A stretch of DNA of 46,981 bases from Nitrospira sp. (GTDB taxonomy: Bacteria; Nitrospirota; Nitrospiria; SBBL01; JAADHI01): contig JALUVJ010000080.1 of the NCBI GenBank assembly GCA_027020665.1, positions 1 to 46,981 of the forward strand. The letters run 5' to 3'. The notes beneath the pieces are model-generated. The model was given only the letters and a program-made list of their open reading frames with translations. It was not told where the DNA came from and ran no database searches. Shown here in pieces: positions 1 through 9,421 of the stretch; the stretch's first letter is position 1; every line of letters begins with the position of its first letter. The position numbers and the translations under genes were made by a program.

Positions 1-168
1 CTCATGGCCCACCTTTTTTCAGTTGTCCGGAAATTGGCCGAAACAAAAGGGCTGCGGGACAGCGGCTTTAGAACGGTCATCAATTCCGGAGAACGTGCCG
101 GCCAGAGCGTCTTTCATCTGCACCTGCATTTGATGGGGGGCCGGGTTTTCCAGTGGCCCCCCGGATGA
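1..168 (+). CDS. HIT-family (HinT-like) hydrolase, 3' end only
   Basis: The first reading frame is open from base 1 to TGA at 166-168 and gives 55 residues, so the gene starts outside the window. The end carries the histidine-triad signature SVFHLHLHLMGGR followed by FQWPPG, which matches the C-terminus of HinT/HIT purine-nucleotide phosphoramidases; GFRTVINSGERAGQ just before it is also typical. HIT enzymes hydrolyse nucleoside phosphoramidates through the central His of H-x-H-x-H. The ORF track lists only an antisense ORF (19..252, minus) here, which is a shadow. The gene converges on the PII gene across a shared terminator. Confidence 0.88.
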   Translation, partial: LMAHLFSVVRKLAETKGLRDSGFRTVINSGERAGQSVFHLHLHLMGGRVFQWPPG

Positions 169-207
169 CCCCCTGCTTCCAGGGGCTGAATCAACGGCCT
201 TGAAGCT

Positions 208-249
208 AAACAAAGGGCGGATTGAATAATCAACCCGCCCTTTGTTTTT
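208..249. terminator. Bidirectional intrinsic terminator
   Basis: A perfect 13-bp inverted repeat, AAACAAAGGGCGG (208-220) with its complement at 235-247, encloses a 14-base loop that itself holds TTGA/TCAA. T-runs follow on the plus strand and A-rich sequence precedes it, so it can end both the HIT gene and the convergent glnB transcript. Confidence 0.85.
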
Positions 250-273
250 CAAAACAATGCGCGTTCAGAAGAT

Positions 274-1979
<1,706 letters not shown>

Positions 1980-2126
1980 TCATTGCTCCTTTAGTTGTGT
2001 TAAACATCGTGAATACTCCCCATTGAGTTAAGTTGGCGCTCTTCTTTGAGCGTTAATGGAAGGACTTTCACTCCTCAAAATTGGACGGAGGAGACCCAAT
2101 CCTTAAATAGCCATCGTCTTTTATTT

Positions 2127-2357
2127 TTAAAAATGATTCCACGTTTCAAGCATGATTTTATGGGCTACAATTTCTTCAACTTCCTGAATCATTAATTTAA
2201 GTTGAGGAACAGAATATTCTACGTTCGATGGAATTGTTAGTCGATTTTCCTTATAAACCATAAATTGATGCCGACTCCCGGAAAAAGGGCCGTCAAAACC
2301 CATTTTTCGCAATTTTCGTATAAAATCTTTGCGCTTACAAGGTATCCACCGGCTCAC
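2127..2357 (-). CDS. HicA/YcfA-family toxin (mRNA interferase-like)
   Basis: A 76-residue protein that reads SRWIPCKRKDFIRKLRKMGF, then FSGSRHQFMVY, then IPSNVEYSVPQLKLMI. This is the short dsRBD-like fold of the HicA/YcfA family, with the expected active-site His in SRHQFM. Such toxins cleave mRNA when not bound by HicB. I take the GTG at 2357 as start because the family begins just before the xPCKRxDF motif; the track start at 2381 is a TTG inside the antitoxin frame. It overlaps the upstream antitoxin gene by 23 bases, the usual translational coupling. Antitoxin comes first here, the reverse of the classical hicAB order. Confidence 0.8.
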   Translation of the reverse strand: MSRWIPCKRKDFIRKLRKMGFDGPFSGSRHQFMVYKENRLTIPSNVEYSVPQLKLMIQEVEEIVAHKIMLETWNHF

Positions 2358-2607
2358 GGACCAACTCTCGATTAAGATCAATACCTGAAATTACAGGCAA
2401 GGAATGCCCAAGCTTGAGTGCGACGAGAATCCAGTCTTCCAAAACAGAACGCAGTTCATTTTCGCATCCACGAAGCGTATCGCTGAACGAGAGAACACCC
2501 TTGCATCCGGGGATTCGGCCGCTGAAGTTCCCATCTTCAAGTTTGTCGTAAACCGCCTGTGATAAAGCTTGTTCAATATATCCGCTCAGTATGCACTCTG
2601 TCGCCAT
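2335..2607 (-). CDS. HicB-like antitoxin
   Basis: A 90-residue UPF0150/HicB-like protein: YIEQALSQAVYDKLEDGNFSGRIPGCKG, then a degenerate RNase H-like segment ending EDWILVALKLGHSLPVI. This subfamily pairs with the YcfA-type toxin encoded directly downstream. No separate DNA-binding tail is visible. ATG at 2607 has AAGGGA six bases upstream and fits the family start; an alternative ATG at 2625 overlaps the stop of the HicB remnant as ATGA, so coupling to the remnant cannot be excluded. The pair probably acts as a small type II toxin-antitoxin module. Confidence 0.78.
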   Translation of the reverse strand: MATECILSGYIEQALSQAVYDKLEDGNFSGRIPGCKGVLSFSDTLRGCENELRSVLEDWILVALKLGHSLPVISGIDLNRELVREPVDTL

Positions 2608-2621
2608 ACGCCGTCCCTTTT

Positions 2622-2745
2622 TCATTCAAGCAAAAGTAACCGTCCTTTTGGTTTTGGAATCTCAACCTGATCTTCTTTAGCCGTTTTGATCCGGAGTGTG
2701 ATTGTGCTTTCGACATTTTCAATCGCTTCTTCTTTTGAAACCGAG
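2622..2745 (-). pseudogene. Remnant of a second HicB antitoxin (C-terminal half)
   Basis: Read on the minus strand, this frame gives CFHSVSKEEAIENVESTITL, then RIKTAKEDQVEIPKPKG and a stop at 2622-2624. This is the C-terminal half of a UPF0150/HicB domain (the EEAIENV...KEDG.EIP pattern). No start codon or N-terminal half is present. The frame begins inside the truncated HicA remnant, in a +1 register, at the shared bases around 2735-2745. A deletion seems to have removed the end of hicA and the start of hicB. Confidence 0.6.
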
Positions 2746-2838
2746 TGAAAGCAATAAGGCGACCACGTCGTTGAATGAAAGATTGTAATCTGCCTGTCCG
2801 GATAAAACTCTCTTTAAAGTTTTCTCCTTTTTTCCCAT
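2719..2838 (-). pseudogene. Truncated HicA/YcfA toxin (N-terminal 39 residues)
   Basis: MGKKEKTLKRVLSGQADYNL followed by SFNDVVALLLSLGF matches the N-terminus of HicA/YcfA toxins of the 'SGxxDxNIxFxDLxxLLxxLGF' type. After LGF the frame runs into KRRSD and a stop; the catalytic His strand is missing. I take MGKKEK (2838) as the original start; the track start at 2916 lies in the hairpin block. It should be inactive. Confidence 0.62.
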
Positions 2839-2866
2839 AAGATCAAACGAAACCCGGCAGTGCGTG

Positions 2867-2936
2867 CGTTTCAAATGGCGGGAGAAATTATTTCTCCCGC
2901 CATTTGAAACGTGCATCCCCCAGATGGGGGATGCAC
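2867..2936. repeat. Two abutting perfect hairpins
   Basis: The first is a 21-bp perfect stem (CGTTTCAAATGGCGGGAGAAA, 2867-2887, with 2891-2911) around a 3-base loop. The second is an 11-bp perfect stem (GTGCATCCCCC, 2911-2921, with 2926-2936) around AGAT. They share base 2911. The block lies 20 bases after the porin stop, so it can end or stabilise the porin mRNA, but there is no T-run. It could also be a small palindromic repeat element. Confidence 0.8.
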
Positions 2937-2955
2937 GGGTCTTACAAAGTGTTGC

Positions 2956-3984
2956 TTAAAACAAGGCGACAAATTGAAGCGTAGTCGCATCAGTGGAGTT
3001 GGCTCCGGCAACGTCCGGATCATCATCTCTCCACTCCAGTTTCACTTTGAGATTTTCTTCCAAGCTACAGAGTAAAGCAATGGTGAGTGAAGTCGGTTCT
3101 GCTGTGACACCATCTGTTTCAACTGTGTCGTATCGGACAGTTGCACCATGCTTACCATGCATTGCATTGAGGGTAATTCCCATCCCGTCCTGCTTTTCAT
3201 TGGTGACATACTCAAGGGCATATAACAGAGAAAGGTCTTCTGACGGCATAATCGTCCCTGAAAGAATAATGTCGAGAGTATCTTCATTTGGCTTGATGCC
3301 AGAGCCAAGATAACCAATGGACAATCCCACTTCAGGCATTGGCGTGATGGCAAGTGTAGCACCGAGGGTATTTTCTTCACCGACAGAATTTACCGGAGGT
3401 GTTGCTGTTGGAGCGTTTGTTGCGAAAGGCACAGGATCTCTCCAGTCGTTTGTAAAGAGAAGGCTTCCACTGACCATGTCCGTTCCACCCGCAAGCTGGA
3501 TGCCCGCCAGGTTGGAAGGCACCATGTTAAAAAGCTGTCCGTTGGAAACCTGGAGTTTGTCCGGGGCATCCTGGGATTCAAAGCCCACAGGGGAATTGAA
3601 GATACCGCCGGTCAACGTCAGTCCGAGCTCTTGTCCGACAGGAAGCATCCAGTCAAATCTCATTTGCTCGACGTCATCTGCGGCGATATTGTTACCGGTG
3701 CCGTTGAAATCAAGATCCAGTCTGACTGTAACCGAGCCCACGGTTTTCTCGAAGTCCACCTCGGCATAGGGCACGTTGAATTGCATCTCTTTGCAATTTG
3801 TGCTATTTGCATTTCCGTTCGTATCCGAGCATTGATTATCATTGGCTTCGCTCGACACATAAAAATCAATTGCACCAAAACCGCTGACTTTCAAATCGTC
3901 GGCATCAGCATAGCTTAAGCCTGCTCCGCCAACAATCATTGCCCCGGCGGCAAATAAACTCAAAACAGCATTGCTTTTTTTCAT
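2956..3984 (-). CDS. Outer-membrane beta-barrel porin (BBP2/OmpL-like)
   Basis: A 342-residue secreted protein with a signal peptide (MKKSNAVLSLFAAGAMIVGG...SYADA) and many amphipathic beta strands. It ends in LQFVALF with the terminal Phe recognised by the BAM complex. The segment GGIFNSPVGFESQDAPDKLQ resembles the OmpL-like 'putative beta-barrel porin-2' family. An early loop has two cysteines (NQCSDTN...TNCKEM) that could form a disulfide. ATG at 3984 has AAGGAG eight bases upstream, so I prefer it to the track start at 4026. It lies downstream of the NifA-like regulator on the same strand; I found no sigma-54 promoter in the 197-base gap. Substrate unknown. Confidence 0.75.
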   Translation of the reverse strand: MKKSNAVLSLFAAGAMIVGGAGLSYADADDLKVSGFGAIDFYVSSEANDNQCSDTNGNANSTNCKEMQFNVPYAEVDFEKTVGSVTVRLDLDFNGTGNNIAADDVEQMRFDWMLPVGQELGLTLTGGIFNSPVGFESQDAPDKLQVSNGQLFNMVPSNLAGIQLAGGTDMVSGSLLFTNDWRDPVPFATNAPTATPPVNSVGEENTLGATLAITPMPEVGLSIGYLGSGIKPNEDTLDIILSGTIMPSEDLSLLYALEYVTNEKQDGMGITLNAMHGKHGATVRYDTVETDGVTAEPTSLTIALLCSLEENLKVKLEWRDDDPDVAGANSTDATTLQFVALF

Positions 3985-4181
3985 TCGATTTTCTCCTTGT
4001 CCCATATTAAGTTGAAATCGCTTCACAAATCTTATCTGCTTGATGTGTATATCCTTTGGTCAAGTATCTCTCCCCCCCAATTGTCCAGCAGACTGTAGAC
4101 GGCGGCATCATAACAACATCTTCTAAAAAAAAACAAGTAAAAAATCTTCTTATTAATCATTATCTTAACTTGTCCATTTTC

Positions 4182-5171
4182 TTAGACAGGCTCTTTCGAA
4201 GCAAGCGCGTATTTCTTCATTTTATAAGCCACCTGGCGGGGCGTCAGTCCCAGCAAGCGACCCGCCTTGGCCTGTACCCAGGCACAACGCTCCAGAGCTT
4301 CTTTCAACGCCTCTCTTTCGATGTCTTGCATCGAATCGGACAAGGAGCCTTGTTGTTTATCCCGTTTAGGTTTTATCGTGACTTGTTGAATATCATTAAA
4401 ATAAGCGGACATCCCGTTTGGAATATTTTTCAAAGTCACGGGCCCGCCGCGCGTAAGCACCACGAGGCGTTCCATGCAATTTTCCAATTCGCGGACATTG
4501 CCGGGCCAGTGATAACGCGACAAAAGATCAATCATTTCCCGGGAAAGGACGACGGTTTTTTCATTTTCCGCGTTAAACTTGTCAAGAAAATATCGGACCA
4601 AAGGCCCGATATCTTCAACACGTTCGCGAAGCGGCGGAATCTGAATGGGGATAACGCTCAATCGGTAATAAAGGTCTTGACGGTATAAACCCTCAAGAAT
4701 GGCTTTTTCGAGATCGCGATGCGTTGCGGCAATGACACGCACATCCACCGAAAGCGTCTGTGTGCCGCCCACACGCTCGAATTCCATTTCCTGGATCACG
4801 CGCAAAAGCTTGACCTGCACGGACAAAGGCAGATCCCCCACTTCGTCCAAAAAAATCGTGCCGCGATGGGCCAACTCAAAACGGCCTTTTTTCATTTGAA
4901 CGGCACCCGTAAACGCCCCTTTTTCGTGGCCGAAGAGTTCGCTCTCAATCAAGGTTTCGGAGAGCGCGGCGCAATTCACACGAATGAAAGGCTTCTTTGC
5001 ACGCGGACTGCGCGCATGAATCAGTTGAGCGATGAGTTCTTTGCCTGTCCCGCTTTCTCCCCGAATCAACACAGTCGCCTTGCTCCGCCCCACAAGCAGC
5101 AAGTCATTGTAAATCTCGCGCATGGCGGGACTTGCGCCAACGAGGGGATTAGAAGCAACAGAGACGGGCAC
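4182..5171 (-). CDS. NifA-like sigma-54 activator without an N-terminal sensor
   Basis: A 329-residue enhancer-binding protein made only of the AAA+ domain and the Fis-type HTH. Walker A GESGTGKE is at residues 38-45, the sigma-54 contact loop GAFTGA at 85-90, and Walker [11 protein letters not shown] follows. The C-terminus [20 protein letters not shown] is the NifA DNA-recognition signature. Classical NifA has about 500 residues with a GAF domain; here no GAF is encoded upstream. The start is GTG with GAGGAA nearby. No nif structural genes are in the window, so it may control amtB-glnB, the porin or distant genes. It could be constitutively active or controlled by a partner such as PII. Confidence 0.85.
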   Translation of the reverse strand: MPVSVASNPLVGASPAMREIYNDLLLVGRSKATVLIRGESGTGKELIAQLIHARSPRAKKPFIRVNCAALSETLIESELFGHEKGAFTGAVQMKKGRFELAHRGTIFLDEVGDLPLSVQVKLLRVIQEMEFERVGGTQTLSVDVRVIAATHRDLEKAILEGLYRQDLYYRLSVIPIQIPPLRERVEDIGPLVRYFLDKFNAENEKTVVLSREMIDLLSRYHWPGNVRELENCMERLVVLTRGGPVTLKNIPNGMSAYFNDIQQVTIKPKRDKQQGSLSDSMQDIEREALKEALERCAWVQAKAGRLLGLTPRQVAYKMKKYALASKEPV

Positions 5172-5222
5172 GGTCTGATTTCCTCAATAAAATCAAGATT
5201 GACAAGAGATAATACAGGAGGC

Positions 5223-5269
5223 AAAAAAAAACGCCCCACTCAAAAACTTTATCTTTTTGAATAGGACGC
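5223..5269 (-). terminator. Intrinsic terminator in the leader of the NifA-like gene
   Basis: On the minus strand a 16-bp stem (5254-5269 with 5231-5246, four G-U pairs) around a 7-base loop is followed by eight T. It lies between the predicted promoter (5311-5340) and the GTG start, and no minus-strand gene precedes it, so it looks like an attenuator. A competing hairpin GGACG-ATGG-CGTCC uses the outer 5' arm of the terminator and could act as an anti-terminator. Confidence 0.6.
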
Positions 5270-5310
5270 CATCGTCCGACTGATCGATCTCGGTGAACAG
5301 TTTTGGAGGT

Positions 5311-5340
5311 ATTTTACGCATTCCGCGCATCTTCTGTCAA
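5311..5340 (-). promoter_or_regulatory. Sigma-70 promoter for the NifA-like gene
   Basis: On the minus strand TTGACA (5335-5340), an 18-base spacer and TAAAAT (5311-5316). It gives a leader of roughly 130 bases that contains the terminator. Confidence 0.55.
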
Positions 5341-5379
5341 GAACCTGAATTCCGTGATTGCTGATTTTGGGAAGAACGC

Positions 5380-5408
5380 TTGACACGCCATTCGGCAGTC
5401 CCTACGAT
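5380..5408 (+). promoter_or_regulatory. Sigma-70 promoter for rel/spoT
   Basis: TTGACA (5380-5385), a 17-base spacer, then TACGAT (5403-5408), about 60-90 bases before the start codon. It is divergent from the promoter of the NifA-like gene. Confidence 0.55.
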
Positions 5409-5465
5409 ATTGAAGAAACCCTTTGAAAAAAGGACGCTTTTTTATATTGAGGCAATCCGGGCACG

Positions 5466-7649
5466 ATGGTCACAAGTCTTAAAAGAAAGGGAGCCAAAAA
5501 GGTGGCGAAACAGATCTCGGTCGATGTTTTAATCAAACGACTTCGTTCATACAATAAAGAGGTGGACACCGCGCGATTAAAAAAAGCCTATGCCTTTGCG
5601 GATAAGGCCCATCAGGGCCAGCAACGAAAGTCGGGAGAACCCTACCTTTTTCACCCCATTGAAGTTGCGGTTATTTTAACGGACCTTAAGCTGGATCTTC
5701 AGTCTGTCATTGCGGGGCTTTTGCACGACGTTGTCGAAGATACGGCCTTTACCGCGGAAACCCTTAAAAAGGAATTTGGTGAAGAAGTCGCCTTCCTCGT
5801 TGAAGGTGTTACAAAAATAGGGAAGATCGTTTTCAAAAGTACGCAGGAAAAACAGGCTGAGAATTTCAGAAAGATGATTATTTCGATGTCGAGTGACATC
5901 CGCGTCCTGCTGATTAAGCTCGCTGACCGGATGCACAACATGCGAACCCTTGATGCCCTTCAGGAGGAAAAACAGGAACGCATCGCCAGAGAAACATTGG
6001 AAATTTACGCGCCGTTGGCAAATCGTCTGGGGATTGGCTGGGTGAAAAACGAACTTGAAGATCTTTGTCTGAAAGCCCTCAAGCCCGATGTTTACCAAAA
6101 CCTGGTCAAAAATTTAAAAGCCGGAAGCGGAGGAAGAAAACGCTATATTAAGTCTGTTGTTTCCACGGTTCAAAAAACATTAAAAGAAAACAACTTCAAA
6201 TGCGAAATCTACGGCCGTTCAAAACATTTTTTTGGTATTTACCGAAAGATGGAACGTCAGGGGATTCCCTTTGAAGAGGTTTATGACCTCATGGGCATCC
6301 GCATTCTGACGGATTCCAAAATGACGTGCTACGCCGTACTGGGACTCATTCATTCCCTTTGGCGACCGCTCCCCGGACGCTTTAAAGACTACATCGCCAT
6401 TCCAAAATCAAATCTCTACCAATCCCTGCATACGACGGTCATTGGCCCGGAAGGCAAACATGTCGAATTCCAAATCCGAAGCCGTGAAATGCACAAAGTT
6501 GCGGAAGAAGGCATTGCCGCGCATTGGGTTTATAAAGAAGGCGGCACGATTCATTCAAAAGATGAGCGGATCTTTGCCTGGCTGCGTCAACTCTTGGAGT
6601 GGCAGCGTGAACTGCCGGACACCCGCCAATTCATGACCTCGGTTAAAAACGATCTCTTTCATAATGTTGTGTTTGTGTTTAGTCCAAAAGGGGATTTAAC
6701 CGAGTTGATTAAGGGGTCGACGCCCATCGATTTTGCTTATGCCGTGCACACCGAAATCGGTAAACATTGTGTGGGGGCAAAAATCAACGGCATGATTGCT
6801 CCCCTGCGTCAGCCACTTCGAAACGGCGACACCGTTGAAGTGCTGACCTCTCCCGCGCAAAAACCGAACAAAGATTGGCTCAAGTTTGTCAAAACTTCGA
6901 AGGCCAAAGCAAAAATAAAACATTTTATCGGTTTGCAGGAGCGTGCGCAAAGCCTGGATTTCGGCCGAAAAATCCTTGAGCGCGAATGCCGCAAAAAAAA
7001 GCTGAGCCCCTCCGAAACCCTCAAATCCAAAGAATTGTTAAACGGAGTCAAAGACCAAGGCATTACAACCATCGGAGATCTTTTGATTGCGATTGGTTAC
7101 GGTAAAATTTCAGCGCATCAAGTGCTTCGAAACCTGTTGCCCAAATCGCAGATCAAGGAAGGCATTACCGAAAAACTTATTCGGAAAACGGGCTTAGGAC
7201 AGAGTGAAGTCAAAGTCAAAGGCATGGACGATATTTTAATTCATCTCTCGAAATGTTGTAATCCCGTGCCGGGAGAGGAAATCATCGGGTTTATCACGCG
7301 CGGACGGGGCCTCTCCGTTCATGCGGCGGACTGCACAAACCTGGACGAATTGGATGCCGATAAAGAACGTCTTGTTCATGTGGACTGGGACAAAACATTC
7401 AAAGGCAAACACTCTATTGACATTTCCGTGCTCACACTCGACCGGCCCGGATTGCTTGCTGCCGTGACCTCGGCCATTTCGGACGCGGGCGCAAACATCA
7501 GCCATGCAGAGATTAAAACCACGGAAGATCAAAAGGGCAACTTCCAGATCATTGTGGACATTTCCAATATCAAACACCTCGAAAAAGTTCTCAAAAAAGT
7601 CGAAAGTCTGGATGGGGTCTTACAGGCCCGGCGTCTCCGAAAAGCTTAA
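5466..7649 (+). CDS. Bifunctional (p)ppGpp synthetase/hydrolase Rel/SpoT
   Basis: A 727-residue RSH protein. The HD hydrolase half has His49, His63 and HDVVED (87-92), plus LIKLADRMHNMRTL. The synthetase half has GRSKHFFGIYRKM, DLMGIRIL and RFKDYIAIPKSNLYQSLHTT. TGS (VFVFSPKGDLTELIKGSTPIDFAYAVHTEIG), a zinc-finger/helical part with KCCNPVPGE, and a C-terminal ACT domain (DISVLTLDRPGLLAAVTSAI) follow. Both active sites look intact, so it should make and degrade the alarmone. The start may be GTG at 5502, which has AAGGGAG at good spacing, rather than ATG at 5466. It stands alone on the plus strand. The symbol could be rel, relA or spoT. Confidence 0.95.
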   Translation: MVTSLKRKGAKKVAKQISVDVLIKRLRSYNKEVDTARLKKAYAFADKAHQGQQRKSGEPYLFHPIEVAVILTDLKLDLQSVIAGLLHDVVEDTAFTAETLKKEFGEEVAFLVEGVTKIGKIVFKSTQEKQAENFRKMIISMSSDIRVLLIKLADRMHNMRTLDALQEEKQERIARETLEIYAPLANRLGIGWVKNELEDLCLKALKPDVYQNLVKNLKAGSGGRKRYIKSVVSTVQKTLKENNFKCEIYGRSKHFFGIYRKMERQGIPFEEVYDLMGIRILTDSKMTCYAVLGLIHSLWRPLPGRFKDYIAIPKSNLYQSLHTTVIGPEGKHVEFQIRSREMHKVAEEGIAAHWVYKEGGTIHSKDERIFAWLRQLLEWQRELPDTRQFMTSVKNDLFHNVVFVFSPKGDLTELIKGSTPIDFAYAVHTEIGKHCVGAKINGMIAPLRQPLRNGDTVEVLTSPAQKPNKDWLKFVKTSKAKAKIKHFIGLQERAQSLDFGRKILERECRKKKLSPSETLKSKELLNGVKDQGITTIGDLLIAIGYGKISAHQVLRNLLPKSQIKEGITEKLIRKTGLGQSEVKVKGMDDILIHLSKCCNPVPGEEIIGFITRGRGLSVHAADCTNLDELDADKERLVHVDWDKTFKGKHSIDISVLTLDRPGLLAAVTSAISDAGANISHAEIKTTEDQKGNFQIIVDISNIKHLEKVLKKVESLDGVLQARRLRKA

Positions 7650-7721
7650 AAGATTAAGGAAGCTTGCACGGTCCGTCCCGGAAAAGGGAGCGGGGGGATG
7701 GCGGATAAACATCGCTTGCCT

Positions 7722-7954
7722 TCATAAACCCGTGCCCCTTTCTTTGCGGAGCCCCGCAATAATCCCTGTTCCTCCGATCCCACCCAATATAAAATAAAGC
7801 ATACGGCAATATTTTCCCTTTCACCCCTCCCCAAATAGCAATAAATAGGCCAAACAGAGAAACACACATAAGTAATTGATAAATAAGCTAAAAATACTAA
7901 AGCACCCAGAATGAGCAAGGTTTTATTGTCATATTGAAGTGGGGCGGGCGACAA
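7722..7954 (-). pseudogene. Possible decayed small two-helix membrane protein
   Basis: This lies in a 335-base gap without an intact gene. Three minus-strand frames read in series give a plausible protein of about 70 residues: NKTLLILGALVFLAYLSITY, then GLFIAIWGGVKGKILPYALF, then LGGIGGTGIIAGLRKERGTG and a stop. Two frameshifts are needed to join them, so it would be a pseudogene. No family was recognised, and a chance hydrophobic stretch cannot be excluded. The rest of the gap shows no clear terminator after rel/spoT. Confidence 0.3.
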
Positions 7955-7984
7955 AATCGGGGCAAATCCCCCAATGTGCTTGAC

Positions 7985-9400
7985 TCAGAGCTTCCTTGTT
8001 TTAGGCGGCGGGACGAGATTGTATTTTTCCATGCGATAACGCAGGGTATCCCTGGAAAAACCAAGTAATTTCGCCGCATTGCTGACATTCCAGTTTGTCC
8101 GTTCGAGGGCCTGAAGGACAAAGTGCCGCTCGACAACCTCCATCGCAATCCCTTCCGCAGGCAAGTGAAATTGCCCCGCGCCGCCTGCGCCTTTTTTATC
8201 AATCTCTTGCCGTTTTAAAAAACCGGGATTGAGCCGGATGTCTTCTGCGCGGATGCTTTCCCGCTCCGAGAGAAAAACAAGCTGTTCGATAAAGTTGCGC
8301 AGTTCACGCACGTTGCCCGGCCAGGCATGGGACAATAACAGTTTTTCCGCCTCGGGCGTGAAGCCCTTGATCTTTTTTCTGTACCGTTTGCATTGTTTGG
8401 CAAGAAAATGATCGGCCAAAAAGAGGATATCCCGGCCCAGCGTTCTTAAAGGCGGTGATTTGATATGAATCATGTTGAGGCGAAAGTAAAGGTCAGATCG
8501 AAACCGCCCGTCTCGCACCAGGGTCTCCAGGGATTGATTCGTTGCCGCAATGATGCGCACGTCCACCTTTTTTTCCCGGAGACTGCCCAGGCGCCGGATG
8601 ACCTTTTCTTCCAAGGCTTTGAGAAGTTTGGCTTGCAGGGAAATATGAATGTCCCCGATCTCATCCAAAAAAAGCGTTCCCTGGTCTGCGGCCTCGAACA
8701 GCCCGCATTTTTTTTCTTTGGCATCGGTAAAGGCACCGCGTTCATAACCGAAGAGTTCCGCCTCTAAAAGCTGTTCGGGAATGGAAGAGCAGTTGACTTC
8801 GATAAAGGGCATTTTCCTTCTGGGCCCCCCGTAGTGCAGTGCGCGCGCGATGAGTTCCTTTCCGGTGCCCGTTTCGCCCGTAATGAGAACGGCGGGCGGC
8901 GCCCCTTCGGTAAGCAATTGCTCCGAACGGTTCAAATTATCGATCTGTTTTCTTAAGTTCAGCATTTCCTTGGATTCGCCGAGCAGGGTCTCACCGGCCT
9001 CTTTCTCCTGATAATAAGAAAGGGCGCCCTGTATGCGCGATTGGCCGATGGCCGCATCCAATAGAACCCTTAATTCCTTCAGCACAAGCGGTTTACTCAA
9101 AAAATCATAAGCGCCGGCCTTCATCACATCAACGGCTGTCTGTATTTGCCCGTGCGCGGTCATGATAATCACGATGACCGGCGCATCAATTTTTTTGATT
9201 TTGCCTAAAATATCGATGCCGTCGGCGTCCGGCAGTTGAAGATCCAACAAAACCAGATCCGGTTTAAAAGCCTCCACTTCACGAAGCCCGCTTGCGCCGT
9301 TTGCGGCGATCCGGACATCATATTGATATCCCTCCAGATAGCGTTTGATATTTTTTGCCAGGGTCGGCTCATCTTCAATGACAAGAATTCCGTGTGACAT
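7985..9400 (-). CDS. NtrC-family sigma-54 response regulator
   Basis: A 471-residue regulator: receiver domain with the phospho-acceptor Asp53 in LVLLDLQLPDADG and acidic pair Glu9/Asp10; AAA+ domain with Walker A GETGTGKE (about 175-182) and Walker B GTLFLDEIGD; Fis-type HTH at the end (ERTNWNVSNAAKLLGFSRDT). The sigma-54 loop reads GAFTDA (222-227) instead of GAFTGA, a variant seen in some homologues. AAGGAG lies just before ATG. It follows its histidine kinase gene by 21 bases. The sigma-54 promoter and palindrome facing the glycan operon make that operon its likely target. Confidence 0.93.
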   Translation of the reverse strand: MSHGILVIEDEPTLAKNIKRYLEGYQYDVRIAANGASGLREVEAFKPDLVLLDLQLPDADGIDILGKIKKIDAPVIVIIMTAHGQIQTAVDVMKAGAYDFLSKPLVLKELRVLLDAAIGQSRIQGALSYYQEKEAGETLLGESKEMLNLRKQIDNLNRSEQLLTEGAPPAVLITGETGTGKELIARALHYGGPRRKMPFIEVNCSSIPEQLLEAELFGYERGAFTDAKEKKCGLFEAADQGTLFLDEIGDIHISLQAKLLKALEEKVIRRLGSLREKKVDVRIIAATNQSLETLVRDGRFRSDLYFRLNMIHIKSPPLRTLGRDILFLADHFLAKQCKRYRKKIKGFTPEAEKLLLSHAWPGNVRELRNFIEQLVFLSERESIRAEDIRLNPGFLKRQEIDKKGAGGAGQFHLPAEGIAMEVVERHFVLQALERTNWNVSNAAKLLGFSRDTLRYRMEKYNLVPPPKTRKL

Positions 9401-9421
9401 GGCACTCCTTATATGGTTTAT

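Noticed and set aside
19-252. Minus-strand ORF of 77 residues at the left edge
   Set aside because: It is antisense to the HIT motif and runs through the terminator; no family similarity.
1980-2126. Sigma-54 promoter before amtB
   Set aside because: I looked for GG-N10-GC with the right context on the minus strand and found none that was convincing.
4719-5264. Plus-strand ORF of 181 residues over the NifA-like gene
   Set aside because: Shadow of the AAA+ coding frame; composition and lack of a ribosome-binding site argue against it.
5265-5275. GACGATGGC motif shared by the leader, the kinase start and the amtB upstream region
   Set aside because: The same nine bases also occur inside coding sequence near 1737 and 39735, so chance is sufficient.
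5223-5310. Known riboswitch class in the leader of the NifA-like gene
   Set aside because: The sequence does not match the c-di-GMP-I consensus or other common classes that I can recall; only the terminator is supported.
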